64,000 nucleotides of DNA. Source: JBBQZO01 sp038207625. Lineage in GTDB: Bacteria > Pseudomonadota > Gammaproteobacteria > Burkholderiales > Burkholderiaceae_D. Positions 1-10,248 of the stretch are shown in pieces. The notes beneath the pieces are model-generated. The model ran no database searches and was not told the DNA's origin. It was given only the letters and a program-made list of their open reading frames with translations. Both the position numbers and the translations under genes were made by a program. The stretch's first letter is position 1; the number at the start of each line of letters is the position of its first letter. Location of the stretch: contig JBBQZO010000006.1 of the NCBI GenBank assembly GCA_038207625.1, positions 124,001 to 188,000 of the forward strand, read 5' to 3'.

Positions 1-82
1 TGCCCGCCGACATGCCAGATGCGCATGACTACTGCGAACTCGGTTACCATTTCAGCCTTGTCCGTATTGCAGAGAGCAGGCT

Positions 83-1114
83 TTGAACCACGACATTCAT
101 TCGCTGACCGGGAAGGGCGCGCACAGCGTCGACTTGAGCCATTGCCGCAACTGCGGCGCCGCAGCCACCGGCAACTACTGTCCCGCCTGCGGTCAGGAGA
201 CCGTGCTGCACGTGCCGAGCGCGCGCGAATTCCTGCATGAATTCATCGGTCATTACGTCGCGCTCGAAGGCAAGCTGTGGGGCACCATCGGTCTGTTGCT
301 GTTTCGCCCCGGCAGTCTGACGGCCGAATACATCGCCGGACGGCGCGTGCGCCACATCCAGCCGCTGCGCCTGTACCTGACACTGTCGGTGCTGTTCTTC
401 GCGCTGATCAAGTACAGCGGCAGCAACGCGGACCTCATCAGGAGCGACGCCGAGGTCGGACCCGCCAACGTCGTCAAGGTTGCGCCATCCGCCCCCGCGC
501 GTGCGGCAGGCGACTTGCCGCGGTCCGCCGCGCCGTCGTCGGCCAAGCCACCGTCGGCCGCGCCGCCGTCCGCCGCGCCGCCGTCCGGTACGTCGCTGCC
601 GGCCCCGGCGCCCATCACCGGGCTCAAGGTGGAAGATGGCAACGTCAGCGGCAATATCAGCGTGGAGCAGACGATCGCCGCCATTAATCCAAAATGGGCG
701 CCCAAGTTCAGCGCTTTCTGGCATCGCCCCGATACCGAACAAGCCCAAATCCTGACGACTGCGTTCCTCGATTACGTGCCGTATGCGATGTTCTGCATGC
801 TGCCGCTGTTCGCGCTGTATCTGAAAATTCTTTACCTGGGCTCGGGCAAACGGTATGGTGAACACCTGCTGTTCGCGCTGCACACCAACGCCTTCGCCTT
901 CGTCTTGTTCGGCGCGATCACGCTGGCACCCTGGGGCGGCGTCAAGTTCCTGCTATTCATCTGGCTGGCCAGCTATCTGCCGATGGCGATGCGGCGCGTC
1001 TACGGCGGCAGCCGCAAGGCCACCTTTGGGCGTTGGCTGGTGTTGATGACGACCCATGTGGTGGTGATGTTCTCGGCCATTCTGGGCACCATGCTGATGG
1101 CGGTGGTGCACTAG
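83..1114 (+). CDS. DUF3667-type membrane protein with N-terminal zinc ribbon
   Basis: Predicted inner-membrane protein of 343 residues whose function is unknown. Cysteines 21, 24, 33 and 36 (CRNCG and CPACG) form a four-Cys zinc ribbon. A first membrane helix lies near residues 100-117, and about four more between 233 and 342. Between them is a low-complexity Pro/Ala/Ser linker (about 137-172) with repeated PPSAA units. The layout matches the DUF3667 family. The frame begins at a TTG at 83, preceded by a purine-rich stretch (71-80); there is no earlier ATG in this frame. The gene is followed by the promoter of nadK-recN and is probably transcribed separately. Confidence 0.75.
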   Translation: MNHDIHSLTGKGAHSVDLSHCRNCGAAATGNYCPACGQETVLHVPSAREFLHEFIGHYVALEGKLWGTIGLLLFRPGSLTAEYIAGRRVRHIQPLRLYLTLSVLFFALIKYSGSNADLIRSDAEVGPANVVKVAPSAPARAAGDLPRSAAPSSAKPPSAAPPSAAPPSGTSLPAPAPITGLKVEDGNVSGNISVEQTIAAINPKWAPKFSAFWHRPDTEQAQILTTAFLDYVPYAMFCMLPLFALYLKILYLGSGKRYGEHLLFALHTNAFAFVLFGAITLAPWGGVKFLLFIWLASYLPMAMRRVYGGSRKATFGRWLVLMTTHVVVMFSAILGTMLMAVVH

Positions 1115-1127
1115 CGCGCTGGGGTGC

Positions 1128-1157
1128 TTGCCCGAGGGAGCGACTAGCCGGTATACT
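1128..1157 (+). promoter_or_regulatory. Sigma-70-type promoter of nadK-recN
   Basis: TTGCCC at 1128-1133 and TATACT at 1152-1157 are separated by 18 bp. The -10 hexamer overlaps the left half of the LexA-type box, so bound LexA would occlude RNA polymerase. About 110 bp lie between the -10 and the nadK start. Confidence 0.5.
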
Positions 1158-1173
1158 GTGCTTTTGTACAGTA
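1154..1173. promoter_or_regulatory. LexA/SOS box upstream of nadK-recN
   Basis: The 20-bp palindrome reads TACTGT-N8-ACAGTA, matching the CTGT-N8-ACAG core of the E. coli-type LexA operator plus its flanking TA pairs. It overlaps the -10 of the candidate promoter. E. coli recN is a strongly LexA-repressed gene, so an SOS box in front of a nadK-recN operon is biologically consistent. LexA binding itself is inferred. Confidence 0.7.
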
Positions 1174-1267
1174 TTTAGGGAGTGCCGTCGCCGTTGCCGT
1201 GTAGCCGAACCGCACGTTATGGGGTAACCTGCTGCGTGTTCGCCCCCTTCCCACCGTCGAGATCCTT

Positions 1268-2170
1268 ATGCCCGCCATGTCAGACAAGCAGAAAACCATC
1301 GCGCTGATCGTGCGGCATCACACGGTGGGCATCGACGAGGCGTTGACGCGGCTGGTCGAGTTTCTGCAAGGCGCCAATTACCGCGTGGTGTTCGAGGCCG
1401 AAACGGCGGCCCATCTGGCCCTGAACGACGTGGCAGCGATGAGCGTGGCCGAAATCGGCGCGCACGCATTTGCCGCCGTCGTGATGGGCGGTGACGGCAC
1501 CATGCTCGGGCTGGCGCGCCAGCTGGCACCCTACGACGTGCCGCTAATTGGCATCAACCAGGGCCGGCTCGGCTTCATGACCGACATCCCGATCGAGCGC
1601 ATGATTCCGGTGCTGGGCGAAATCCTGAACGGCAACTACAAGGCCGAAAAACGCACGCTGCTCGAAGGGCGCGTGCAGCGCGACGGCGCCACCATCACCT
1701 TCGGGCGCGCCGTCAACGATGTCGTGGTGGCGCGTGGCGCCGGCGCCGGCATGGCCGAGCTGAAGGTCACGGTGGACGGCCACTTCATGTACAACCAGCG
1801 CTCGGACGGTTTGATCATCGCCACCCCGACCGGTTCGACCGCGTATGCGCTGTCGGCCGGCGGACCGCTGCTGCACCCCAGCCTGGGCGGCATCGTGCTG
1901 GTGCCGATCGCCCCGCACGCGCTGTCGAACCGGCCCATCGTGGTGCCCGACAGCAGCGAGATCGTGGTCGAGATTTCCAGCGGGCGCGACATCAGCGTCA
2001 ACTTCGACATGCAAACGTTCACCAGCCTGATGCAGGGCGACCAGATCATCATTTCGCGCTCGCCGTGCACCATCACCTTCCTGCACCCGGAAGGCTGGAG
2101 CTATTACGACACACTGCGCGAAAAGCTGCACTGGAACGAATACCCGTCGGACGAAGGCAAGCTCAAGTAG
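1268..2170 (+). CDS. nadK: NAD kinase
   Basis: Phosphorylates NAD to NADP with ATP or polyphosphate in the cytosol. The protein has 300 residues, normal for the family. The GGDGT motif is near residue 75 and the NDVVV segment and the conserved TPTGSTAYALSAGGP block follow. The ATG at 1268 is taken as start; a second in-frame ATG at 1277 is possible. recN follows after 36 bp on the same strand, the usual betaproteobacterial order, so the two are probably co-transcribed from the LexA-boxed promoter. hrcA, often found upstream of nadK in this group, is not in this position. Confidence 0.95.
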   Translation: MPAMSDKQKTIALIVRHHTVGIDEALTRLVEFLQGANYRVVFEAETAAHLALNDVAAMSVAEIGAHAFAAVVMGGDGTMLGLARQLAPYDVPLIGINQGRLGFMTDIPIERMIPVLGEILNGNYKAEKRTLLEGRVQRDGATITFGRAVNDVVVARGAGAGMAELKVTVDGHFMYNQRSDGLIIATPTGSTAYALSAGGPLLHPSLGGIVLVPIAPHALSNRPIVVPDSSEIVVEISSGRDISVNFDMQTFTSLMQGDQIIISRSPCTITFLHPEGWSYYDTLREKLHWNEYPSDEGKLK

Positions 2171-2206
2171 CTGGCGCGTCCCCCTGACACCCACCCAGAC
2201 CCCTTC

Positions 2207-3862
2207 ATGCTGCGTACACTTTCCATTCGCGATTTCGTCATTGTCGACTCGATAGAACTAGAATTTTCCAGCGGTTTTTCCGTGTTCACGGGCGAGACCG
2301 GGGCCGGCAAGTCGATCCTGATCGACGCGCTGCAACTGGCGCTGGGCGGGCGCGGCGACGCCAGCGTGGTGCGCGAGGGCGCGCCCAAGGCCGACATCAC
2401 GGCCGAGTTCACGCTCAGCGAGCAGGCCCAGGCGTGGATGGCCGAGCACCAGTTCACCGGCGAGGAGGGCGGGGCGCTGTTGCGCCGCGTGATCGACAAC
2501 GCCGGGCGCTCGAAAGCCTACATCAACGGCATCGCCGCCACCGCGACCCAGTTGCGCGACTTGGGCGAGATGCTGGTCGACATCCACGGCCAGCACGCGC
2601 ACCAGTCGCTGCTGAAACTGGAGGCACAGCGCGCGCTGCTCGACAGCCAGGCCAGCGCCGCCGCGCCCGAGGCGCAGCTGGTCGCTGCCAGCTTCAAGAG
2701 CTGGCGCGCGCTGGCGCGTCAGCGCGAGCAATTCGAAAGCAATGCCAACAACGTGCTGATCGAGCGCGAGCGGCTCGAATGGCAGGTCAATGAACTGGCC
2801 AAGCTGGCCGTCAAGCCGGGCGAATGGACCGAGGTCAGCAACGAGCACAGCCGTCTGTCGCACGCGGCCAGCCTGCTCGAAGGCGCCCAGGAAACGCTGG
2901 CCGCGCTGTCCGAGTCGGAAGAAAATCCGATCATCTCGCAACTGTCGTCGCTGAACCAGAAGCTGGGCAAGCTGGTCGCCATCGACGCGCTGCTGCAGCC
3001 GGTGCTCGACTGCATGGAGCCGGCCCGCATCCAGTTGCAGGAAGCGGTGTACGCGCTCAACGACTACCTCGACCGGGTCGAACTGGACCCCGAGCGTCTG
3101 CGTCAGCTCGACGCGCGCATGGAGGCGATCCACAGCACGGCGCGCAAGTTCCGCGTCACGCCCGACGAATTGCCGCAGGAACACGCCAGCCTGACCGACA
3201 AGCTGCAGCAACTGGCGCAGGCCAGCGACCTCGACGGGTTGCGCCGCCAGGAAGACAAGCTCAAGGCCGCGTATCTGGCCGCCGCCAAGGCGCTGTCGCG
3301 CACCCGGGCCGGCGCTGCCACGTTGCTGAGCAAGCAGGTGTCGGGGGCGATGCAGGAGTTGAACATGACGGGCGGCAGCTTTGTCGTCGCGCTCAACGCG
3401 TGCGAACCGCATGCGGGCGGGGTCGAGCAGGTCGAATTTCTGGTGGCTGGCCACGCCGGCGTGGCGCCGCGTCCGCTGGCCAAGGTCGCCTCGGGCGGCG
3501 AACTGGCGCGCATCGCGCTGGCCATCTCGGTGATCACTTCGAACGCCACCACCACCCCGACGCTGATCTTCGACGAAGTCGACAGCGGCATCGGCGGGGG
3601 TGTGGCCGAAGTGGTGGGACGCCTGCTCAAACGCCTGGGGCAGCAGCGCCAGGTGCTGTGCGTGACCCATTTGCCACAAGTGGCCAGCCAGGCCAACGCC
3701 CACTTCCAGGTCGCCAAGGGCACCTTGGAGACGGGCAAGACGGTCTCGCGCATCGACGTGCTCGACAACAAAGGGCGCGTCGAAGAAGTGGCGCGCATGT
3801 TGGGCGGTCTGGAAATCACGGCCACCACGCGCAAGCACGCACGCGAGCTGCTGGCATCCTGA
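2207..3862 (+). CDS. recN: DNA repair ATPase RecN
   Basis: SMC-like protein of 551 residues for double-strand break repair. Residues 1-45 carry the N-terminal ATPase lobe with the Walker A motif GETGAGKS (about 27-34). A long helical, Gln/Glu/Arg-rich coiled-coil middle follows. The C-terminal lobe has the ABC signature (ASGGELARIALA, about 425-436) and Walker B (LIFDEVDSGIGG). The length is typical. It probably shares the nadK promoter and so comes under the LexA box. No clear Shine-Dalgarno precedes the ATG, which would fit coupling to nadK. Confidence 0.96.
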   Translation: MLRTLSIRDFVIVDSIELEFSSGFSVFTGETGAGKSILIDALQLALGGRGDASVVREGAPKADITAEFTLSEQAQAWMAEHQFTGEEGGALLRRVIDNAGRSKAYINGIAATATQLRDLGEMLVDIHGQHAHQSLLKLEAQRALLDSQASAAAPEAQLVAASFKSWRALARQREQFESNANNVLIERERLEWQVNELAKLAVKPGEWTEVSNEHSRLSHAASLLEGAQETLAALSESEENPIISQLSSLNQKLGKLVAIDALLQPVLDCMEPARIQLQEAVYALNDYLDRVELDPERLRQLDARMEAIHSTARKFRVTPDELPQEHASLTDKLQQLAQASDLDGLRRQEDKLKAAYLAAAKALSRTRAGAATLLSKQVSGAMQELNMTGGSFVVALNACEPHAGGVEQVEFLVAGHAGVAPRPLAKVASGGELARIALAISVITSNATTTPTLIFDEVDSGIGGGVAEVVGRLLKRLGQQRQVLCVTHLPQVASQANAHFQVAKGTLETGKTVSRIDVLDNKGRVEEVARMLGGLEITATTRKHARELLAS

Positions 3863-3867
3863 GCGGG

Positions 3868-3887
3868 CGGGAAAAAGTTTTTTCCCG
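3868..3887 (+). terminator. Short A/T-rich hairpin after recN
   Basis: CGGGAAAA and TTTTCCCG form an 8-bp inverted repeat around a 4-nt loop, starting six bases after the recN stop. It could be a weak terminator; no separate T-tract follows, and it borders the hemH promoter. Confidence 0.35.
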
Positions 3888-3907
3888 TTCCCTCAAGAAC
3901 TTATAAT
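3879..3907 (+). promoter_or_regulatory. Promoter of hemH
   Basis: A perfect TATAAT lies at 3902-3907, 35 bp before the hemH ATG. The -35 is poorly defined; TTTTTC at 3879-3884 has the right 17-bp spacing. Confidence 0.4.
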
Positions 3908-3942
3908 AGCGGGCTTACCCCGCTCATCCCCTGATTGCCTTC

Positions 3943-5052
3943 ATGTCCTTTCGAAAAGAACCACCCTTCGTTCACGGCACGGTCGACCGCAGCGCCATCG
4001 TGCTGGTCAACCTCGGCACGCCCGACGCCCCGACCAGCAAGGCGGTGCGCCGCTACCTGCGCGAGTTCTTGTCCGACCCGCGGGTGGTCGAAATCCCGCG
4101 CCTGGTCTGGTGGTTCATTCTCAATCTGATCATCCTGCCGTTTCGATCAAGCCAGTCGGCCAAGAAATACGCGCAGATCTGGACGCGCGAGGGTTCGCCG
4201 CTGAAGGTGCACACGCAAAAGCAGACCCAACTGCTGGCCGGCGCGCTCAAGGAGCGTGGCCACGACGGTTTGCGCGTGGTGATGGCGATGCGCTACGGCT
4301 CGCCCTCGCTCCCTGAGGTGCTCGAGCAGCTCAAGGCCGAGCACTGCGAGCGCGTGCTGATCCTGCCCGCCTACCCGCAATACTCTGGCACCACCACCGC
4401 GTCGATCTATGACGCCGTCTTCAAACACTACGCGCAGTCGCGCAATGTGCCCGAGCTGCGCATGGTGAAGCACTACCACGAGCACGACTCGTATATCGAC
4501 GCGTTGTGCGACAGCGTGCTGGCCCACTGGGAAGCGCACGGCCGGGGCGACAAGCTGGTGATCAGTTTTCACGGCGTGCCCAAGCGCACCTTGCTGCTGG
4601 GCGATCCTTACCATTGCGAATGCCACAAGACGGCGCGTTTGCTGGCCGACAAGTTACACCTGTCCAAGGATGACTATCTGGTCACGTTCCAGTCGCGCTT
4701 CGGCAAGGCCGAATGGCTGCAACCGTACACCGCGCCCACGCTCGTTGCACTGGCGCAGCGCGGCGTGGCCCGGGTCGACCTGATCTGCCCGGGTTTTACC
4801 AGCGATTGTCTGGAGACACTGGAAGAAATTTCGATCGAGGCGCGCCATGAATTTGAAGCGGCCGGCGGCAAACAGTTCCACTACATACCTTGCCTGAACG
4901 AAGCGCCGACCTGGATTGCGGGCCTGGCCGAAATCGCCGAGCAACACATGATCGGTTGGCCGACGATGATGACGCCGGCCCAGCGCGAAGCACAGCAGAA
5001 GGATGCGCATGTGGGACGCGAACAGGCCAGCGCGCTCGGCGCGACCCTTTAG
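3943..5052 (+). CDS. hemH: Ferrochelatase
   Basis: Inserts ferrous iron into protoporphyrin IX, the last step of protohaem synthesis. The 369 residues match proteobacterial HemH. Visible family blocks are VLVNLGTPDAP near the N terminus, QYSGTTTASIYD, the metal-binding histidine in SFHGVPKR (about 200-208), and the C-terminal PGFTSDCLETLEEI with its conserved acidic residues. A TATAAT lies just upstream, so it probably has its own promoter. The C-terminal tail beyond HMIGWP is rich in Gln and Ala and looks disordered. Confidence 0.96.
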   Translation: MSFRKEPPFVHGTVDRSAIVLVNLGTPDAPTSKAVRRYLREFLSDPRVVEIPRLVWWFILNLIILPFRSSQSAKKYAQIWTREGSPLKVHTQKQTQLLAGALKERGHDGLRVVMAMRYGSPSLPEVLEQLKAEHCERVLILPAYPQYSGTTTASIYDAVFKHYAQSRNVPELRMVKHYHEHDSYIDALCDSVLAHWEAHGRGDKLVISFHGVPKRTLLLGDPYHCECHKTARLLADKLHLSKDDYLVTFQSRFGKAEWLQPYTAPTLVALAQRGVARVDLICPGFTSDCLETLEEISIEARHEFEAAGGKQFHYIPCLNEAPTWIAGLAEIAEQHMIGWPTMMTPAQREAQQKDAHVGREQASALGATL

Positions 5053-5138
5053 AGGCAGTCAGCGGAGGGGCTGCCACGCACACCCGTGCAAATGGGGATT
5101 TGTCGGGTCCGCGGCGCTCGCTGTTAGAATAGCATTCT

Positions 5139-5228
5139 TCAGGGTATGACCAGACCGGTGTAGCAGATCCACGCCATGACCAGTACGGTATAGGCGACGA
5201 TGGTAGCGGTGATCAATGGCAATTTCAT
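5139..5228 (-). CDS. Candidate 29-residue membrane miniprotein
   Basis: A short reading frame starts at ATG (5228) behind a G-rich stretch (GGGGGG, 7 bases upstream) and ends with TGA at 5141-5139. It would encode MKLPLITATIV followed by a strongly hydrophobic helix and the end GLVIP. The composition fits a single-pass membrane miniprotein. It lies convergent to hemH and upstream of, but opposite to, grpE. No homologue is recognised; real coding status is uncertain, and the alternative is an untranslated spacer. Confidence 0.35.
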   Translation of the reverse strand: MKLPLITATIVAYTVLVMAWICYTGLVIP

Positions 5229-5405
5229 AGTTGAGCCCCCCATATACGATCCAAGCTGTGTGCTGATGCGCCGTGCAAAATGCATACTTAGATATTAGAT
5301 CGTCTAGCCAAAAAATGAATCCCCGCGAGTCGTAAGATTTGTAACCGTTGTTACATGTCGCGCACGGTGCGCACGAAAAGTGTTGCGCGCTGTTGTTGGA
5401 AGACC

Positions 5406-5434
5406 CTTGAAAATAATGCTTATCACCCCACTTA
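5406..5434 (+). promoter_or_regulatory. Sigma-32 heat-shock promoter of grpE
   Basis: CTTGAAA at 5406-5412, a 13-nt spacer, then CCCCACTTA at 5426-5434 closely match the sigma-32 consensus (CTTGAAA, 11-16 nt, CCCCATnT). It lies about 80 bp upstream of the chosen grpE start. Confidence 0.75.
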
Positions 5435-5512
5435 GCTGTGAGCGGCACAGCAACATGCCAGGGTGAATTGCCAAAAACACATGATTAGCCATTGATAGTA
5501 GGAGTCTTTTCG

Positions 5513-6049
5513 ATGCAAGACCAGGACAAACAAGAAAACACGATCCCCGCAACGGACGCCGAAGCCGGCGTGCCGTTGGTCACCGAAGAGCCGTCGCTGG
5601 AACAGCAACTGGCCGACACCGAAGCGCGTCTGGCCGAAATGCACGACGCCTTCATGCGCGCCAAGGCCGACGGTGAAAACATCCGTCGCCGGGCTCAGGA
5701 AGACGTGTCGAAGGCGCACAAGTTCGCCATCGAAACCTTCGCCGAAGCGATGGTGCCCGTCAAGGACAGCCTGGAAATGGCCCTCAAGGTCGAGTCCCCG
5801 TCGATCGACTCGCTCAAGGAAGGTGTCGAGATGACGCTCAAGCAACTCTCGTCGGCGTTCGAAAAGAACCGCCTGATCGAAGTGCTGCCGGCCCAGGGCG
5901 ACAAGCTCGACCCGATGAAACACCAGGCCGTGGCCGTCGTGCCGGCCGACCAGGAAGCCAACACCGTCGTCACGGTGTTGCAAAAAGGTTACATGATTGC
6001 CGACCGTCTGTTGCGTCCGGCCATCGTTACGGCAGCACAAGCGAAATAA
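5513..6049 (+). CDS. grpE: Nucleotide exchange factor GrpE
   Basis: Co-chaperone that releases ADP from DnaK. The protein has 178 residues. An acidic, disordered N terminus is followed by a long helix (about 25-75) and the C-terminal beta domain, with the family pattern DNIRRR-like (ENIRRRAQEDVSKA) and PGD-like (PAQGDKLDPMKHQAV). I chose the ATG at 5513 because AGGAG at 5500-5504 lies 8 nt before it; an upstream in-frame ATG at 5492 has no such site. It sits behind a sigma-32-type promoter and directly before dnaK. Confidence 0.95.
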   Translation: MQDQDKQENTIPATDAEAGVPLVTEEPSLEQQLADTEARLAEMHDAFMRAKADGENIRRRAQEDVSKAHKFAIETFAEAMVPVKDSLEMALKVESPSIDSLKEGVEMTLKQLSSAFEKNRLIEVLPAQGDKLDPMKHQAVAVVPADQEANTVVTVLQKGYMIADRLLRPAIVTAAQAK

Positions 6050-6062
6050 AAACTAGAAACGA

Positions 6063-6084
6063 CGCTTTCAAGCTCTTGAAAGCG
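6063..6084. promoter_or_regulatory. Perfect 10-bp inverted repeat between grpE and dnaK
   Basis: CGCTTTCAAG and CTTGAAAGCG are exact inverse complements separated by CT. The right arm contains the CTTGAAA used as the -35 of the dnaK heat-shock promoter. A T-run (6090-6094) follows six bases later, so it may also act as an attenuator or terminator of grpE transcripts. Confidence 0.6.
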
Positions 6085-6102
6085 CGCGCTTTTTCCACAT
6101 AT
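6075..6102 (+). promoter_or_regulatory. Sigma-32 heat-shock promoter of dnaK
   Basis: CTTGAAA (6075-6081), 13 nt, then CCACATAT (6095-6102), one mismatch from CCCCATnT. The spacer length equals that of the grpE promoter. The -35 lies inside the right arm of the inverted repeat at 6063-6084. Confidence 0.65.
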
Positions 6103-6142
6103 CTGAAGTATCTGAAATCTCGTAATTAAAAGGAAAAAAATC

Positions 6143-8089
<1,947 letters not shown>

Positions 8090-8147
8090 GCCGTCCTTGA
8101 CCGATCTGGTCGAACGCTGAACCGCGGTTCTTTCGCCGTGAAGACCT

Positions 8148-8194
8148 GCCGAGCCGATGCCAACCAGTGATGGTTTCGTCGACTCGGCTTTTTT
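8148..8194 (+). terminator. Rho-independent terminator after dnaK
   Basis: GCCGAG (8148-8153) pairs with CTCGGC (8183-8188), with further imperfect internal pairing, and is followed at once by six T (8189-8194). dnaJ begins 43 bp later, so dnaJ is reached by read-through or its own promoter. Confidence 0.7.
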
Positions 8195-8236
8195 CGCATA
8201 ATTAGTAGTACATCTGTAAAAGACTGGTGCCCGCAA

Positions 8237-9370
8237 ATGGCAAAGCGCGATTTTTACGAGACACTTGGTGTCGCAAAGAATGCTTCGGAAGAAGAAATCA
8301 AGAAATCCTATCGCAAGCTGGCGATGAAATACCATCCGGACCGCAATCCGGACAGCAAAGAATCCGAAGAGAAATTCAAGGAAGTCAAAGAAGCCTACGA
8401 GATGCTGACCAATCCGGAAAAGCGCGAAGCGTATGACCGTTATGGTCACGCGGGCGTGGATCCGAACATGGGTGGCGGCGGTGGTTTCGGCGGCGGCGCG
8501 GGCGGCTTTGCCGACAGCTTCGGCGACATCTTCGGCGACATCTTCGGCGGCGGCGCCGGACGCGGACGCGGTGCCGGTCCACAAGTCTACCGTGGCGCCG
8601 ACCTGCGCTACAACCTCGAGATCACGCTCGAGCAGGCTGCGCACGGCTTCGACACCACTATCCGCGTGCCGTCCTGGGACAAGTGCGACACCTGCCACGG
8701 CAGCGGCGCCAAGCCCGGCACCGCGCCGTCGACCTGCACCACCTGCGCCGGTCACGGCCAGGTGCGCATGCAGCAAGGCTTCTTCTCGATCCAGCAGACC
8801 TGCCCGAAATGCCACGGCACCGGCAAGGTCATCACCGACCCGTGCGCACCGTGCGCCGGCGCCGGACGCATCAAGCGCAACAAGACGCTGGAAGTGAAAA
8901 TTCCGGCCGGTATCGACAACGGCATGCGTATCCGCTCGTCCGGCAACGGCGAACCGGGCACCAACGGCGGCCCGTCGGGCGATCTGTACGTGGAGATCCA
9001 TACCAAGCCGCACGCGGTGTTCCAGCGCGAAGGCGACGACCTGCATTGCGAAATGCCGATCTCGTTCGTCAAGGCGGCCTTGGGTGGTGAAATCGAAGTG
9101 CCTACCTTGTCGGGCAAGGTGTCGTTCACGATTCCCGATGGCACCCAGTCGGGCAAGACTTTCCGTCTGAAGTCCAAGGGCATCAAGGGCGTGCGTTCCG
9201 GCTTTGCCGGCGACCTGTTCTGCCATGTCGTCGTCGAGACCCCGGTCAAGCTGACCGACAAGCAGAAAGACATGCTCAAGGAATTCGACCGTCTGACCCA
9301 GGAAGGGGGCGCCAAGCACAGCCCGCAAAGTAAATCCTGGATGGACAAGGTCAAGGACTTCTTCGAATAA
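8237..9370 (+). CDS. dnaJ: Chaperone DnaJ (Hsp40)
   Basis: Type I J-protein of 377 residues that delivers substrates to DnaK and stimulates its ATPase. The J domain carries HPD in YHPDRNPD (about 33-40). A Gly/Phe-rich region follows (about 77-120). The zinc-binding region has four CxxCxGxG-type repeats: CDTCHGSG, CTTCAGHG, CPKCHGTG and CAPCAGAG. The C-terminal substrate-binding domains complete the normal length. It follows the dnaK terminator and is followed by its own terminator. Confidence 0.98.
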   Translation: MAKRDFYETLGVAKNASEEEIKKSYRKLAMKYHPDRNPDSKESEEKFKEVKEAYEMLTNPEKREAYDRYGHAGVDPNMGGGGGFGGGAGGFADSFGDIFGDIFGGGAGRGRGAGPQVYRGADLRYNLEITLEQAAHGFDTTIRVPSWDKCDTCHGSGAKPGTAPSTCTTCAGHGQVRMQQGFFSIQQTCPKCHGTGKVITDPCAPCAGAGRIKRNKTLEVKIPAGIDNGMRIRSSGNGEPGTNGGPSGDLYVEIHTKPHAVFQREGDDLHCEMPISFVKAALGGEIEVPTLSGKVSFTIPDGTQSGKTFRLKSKGIKGVRSGFAGDLFCHVVVETPVKLTDKQKDMLKEFDRLTQEGGAKHSPQSKSWMDKVKDFFE

Positions 9371-9408
9371 GCGACGGTATTCGGCGTGCGAGCGCCTATG
9401 CTTTTTGG

Positions 9409-9448
9409 ACCGCTGAGGTTGCGCCGCATGGCCTTCAGCGGTCTTTTC
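9409..9448 (+). terminator. Terminator after dnaJ
   Basis: ACCGCTGAGG (9409-9418) pairs with CCTTCAGCGGT (9432-9442), followed by CTTTTC. The stem is about 10 bp with one interruption; the T-tract is short. Confidence 0.6.
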
Positions 9449-9468
9449 ATGTGGAAAAGGATCATCAG

Positions 9469-10143
9469 ATGACAGCAGCTTACGACGCCAGCACGGCCCT
9501 GAACGGACTCCTCGACAGCAATCGCCAGTGGGCCGATGCGATGGTTGCCAAGGAATCGAACTATTTCAAGAAACTTGAATCGCAGCAGTCGCCTGAATAT
9601 CTGTGGATCGGCTGCTCGGACAGCCGGGTGCCCGCCAATGAACTGCTGGGCCTGGCGCCGGGCGAGTTGTTCGTGCATCGCAATATCGCCAACGTCGTCG
9701 TCCATTCCGACCTGAACTGCCTGTCGGTGCTGCAGTTCGCCATCGACGTGCTGAAGGTGAAACACGTGATGATCGTCGGCCACTACGGTTGCTCGGGCGT
9801 GAACGCGGCCATGACGGGCCAGCGCATTGGGCTGGCCGACAACTGGCTGCGCCACGTGCAGGACGTGCATCAAAAACACGAGCGCTACCTGGGCGACGTG
9901 CTCACCTTCCGCCAGCGCCAGGACCGCCTGTGCGAACTGAACGTGATCGAGCAAGTGGTCAATGTGTGCCAGACCACGATTGTGCAGGATGCCTGGGAGC
10001 GCGGACAGGAACTGGCGATCCACGGATGGGTCTATGGCCTGAAGGACGGCTTGCTGCGCGACCTGGACATGACCGTCTCCGGTCCTGTCGAACTGGCGCC
10101 CAAGCTGGTGCACCGCCTCAGCCGGTACGACGAAACCGCTTGA
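9469..10143 (+). CDS. can: Beta-class carbonic anhydrase
   Basis: Interconverts carbon dioxide and bicarbonate in the cytosol. The 224 residues show all zinc ligands of the beta class: Cys49, Asp51 and Arg53 in CSDSR, and His105 and Cys108 in HYGCSGV. HRNIANVV precedes them, as in E. coli Can. The ATG at 9469 is chosen because AAAAGGA lies about 7 nt before it; a GTG at 9451 lies upstream of that ribosome site. It stands between the dnaJ terminator and a small membrane-protein gene. Confidence 0.95.
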   Translation: MTAAYDASTALNGLLDSNRQWADAMVAKESNYFKKLESQQSPEYLWIGCSDSRVPANELLGLAPGELFVHRNIANVVVHSDLNCLSVLQFAIDVLKVKHVMIVGHYGCSGVNAAMTGQRIGLADNWLRHVQDVHQKHERYLGDVLTFRQRQDRLCELNVIEQVVNVCQTTIVQDAWERGQELAIHGWVYGLKDGLLRDLDMTVSGPVELAPKLVHRLSRYDETA

Positions 10144-10248
10144 CGCCGTCGCCCGCGCGCCCGGGCAACTGGCAAGGGCGCGCGTCGCGGCCAGAGCGCT
10201 TACGCGCGGTGCGCAGTGGCAGCTTGGCCACACCTGAACGTCAGGGCG

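Noticed and set aside
2258..3838. 526-codon frame antisense to recN
   Set aside because: A mirror frame of a high-GC gene; product is Arg/Gln/His-rich with no family features.
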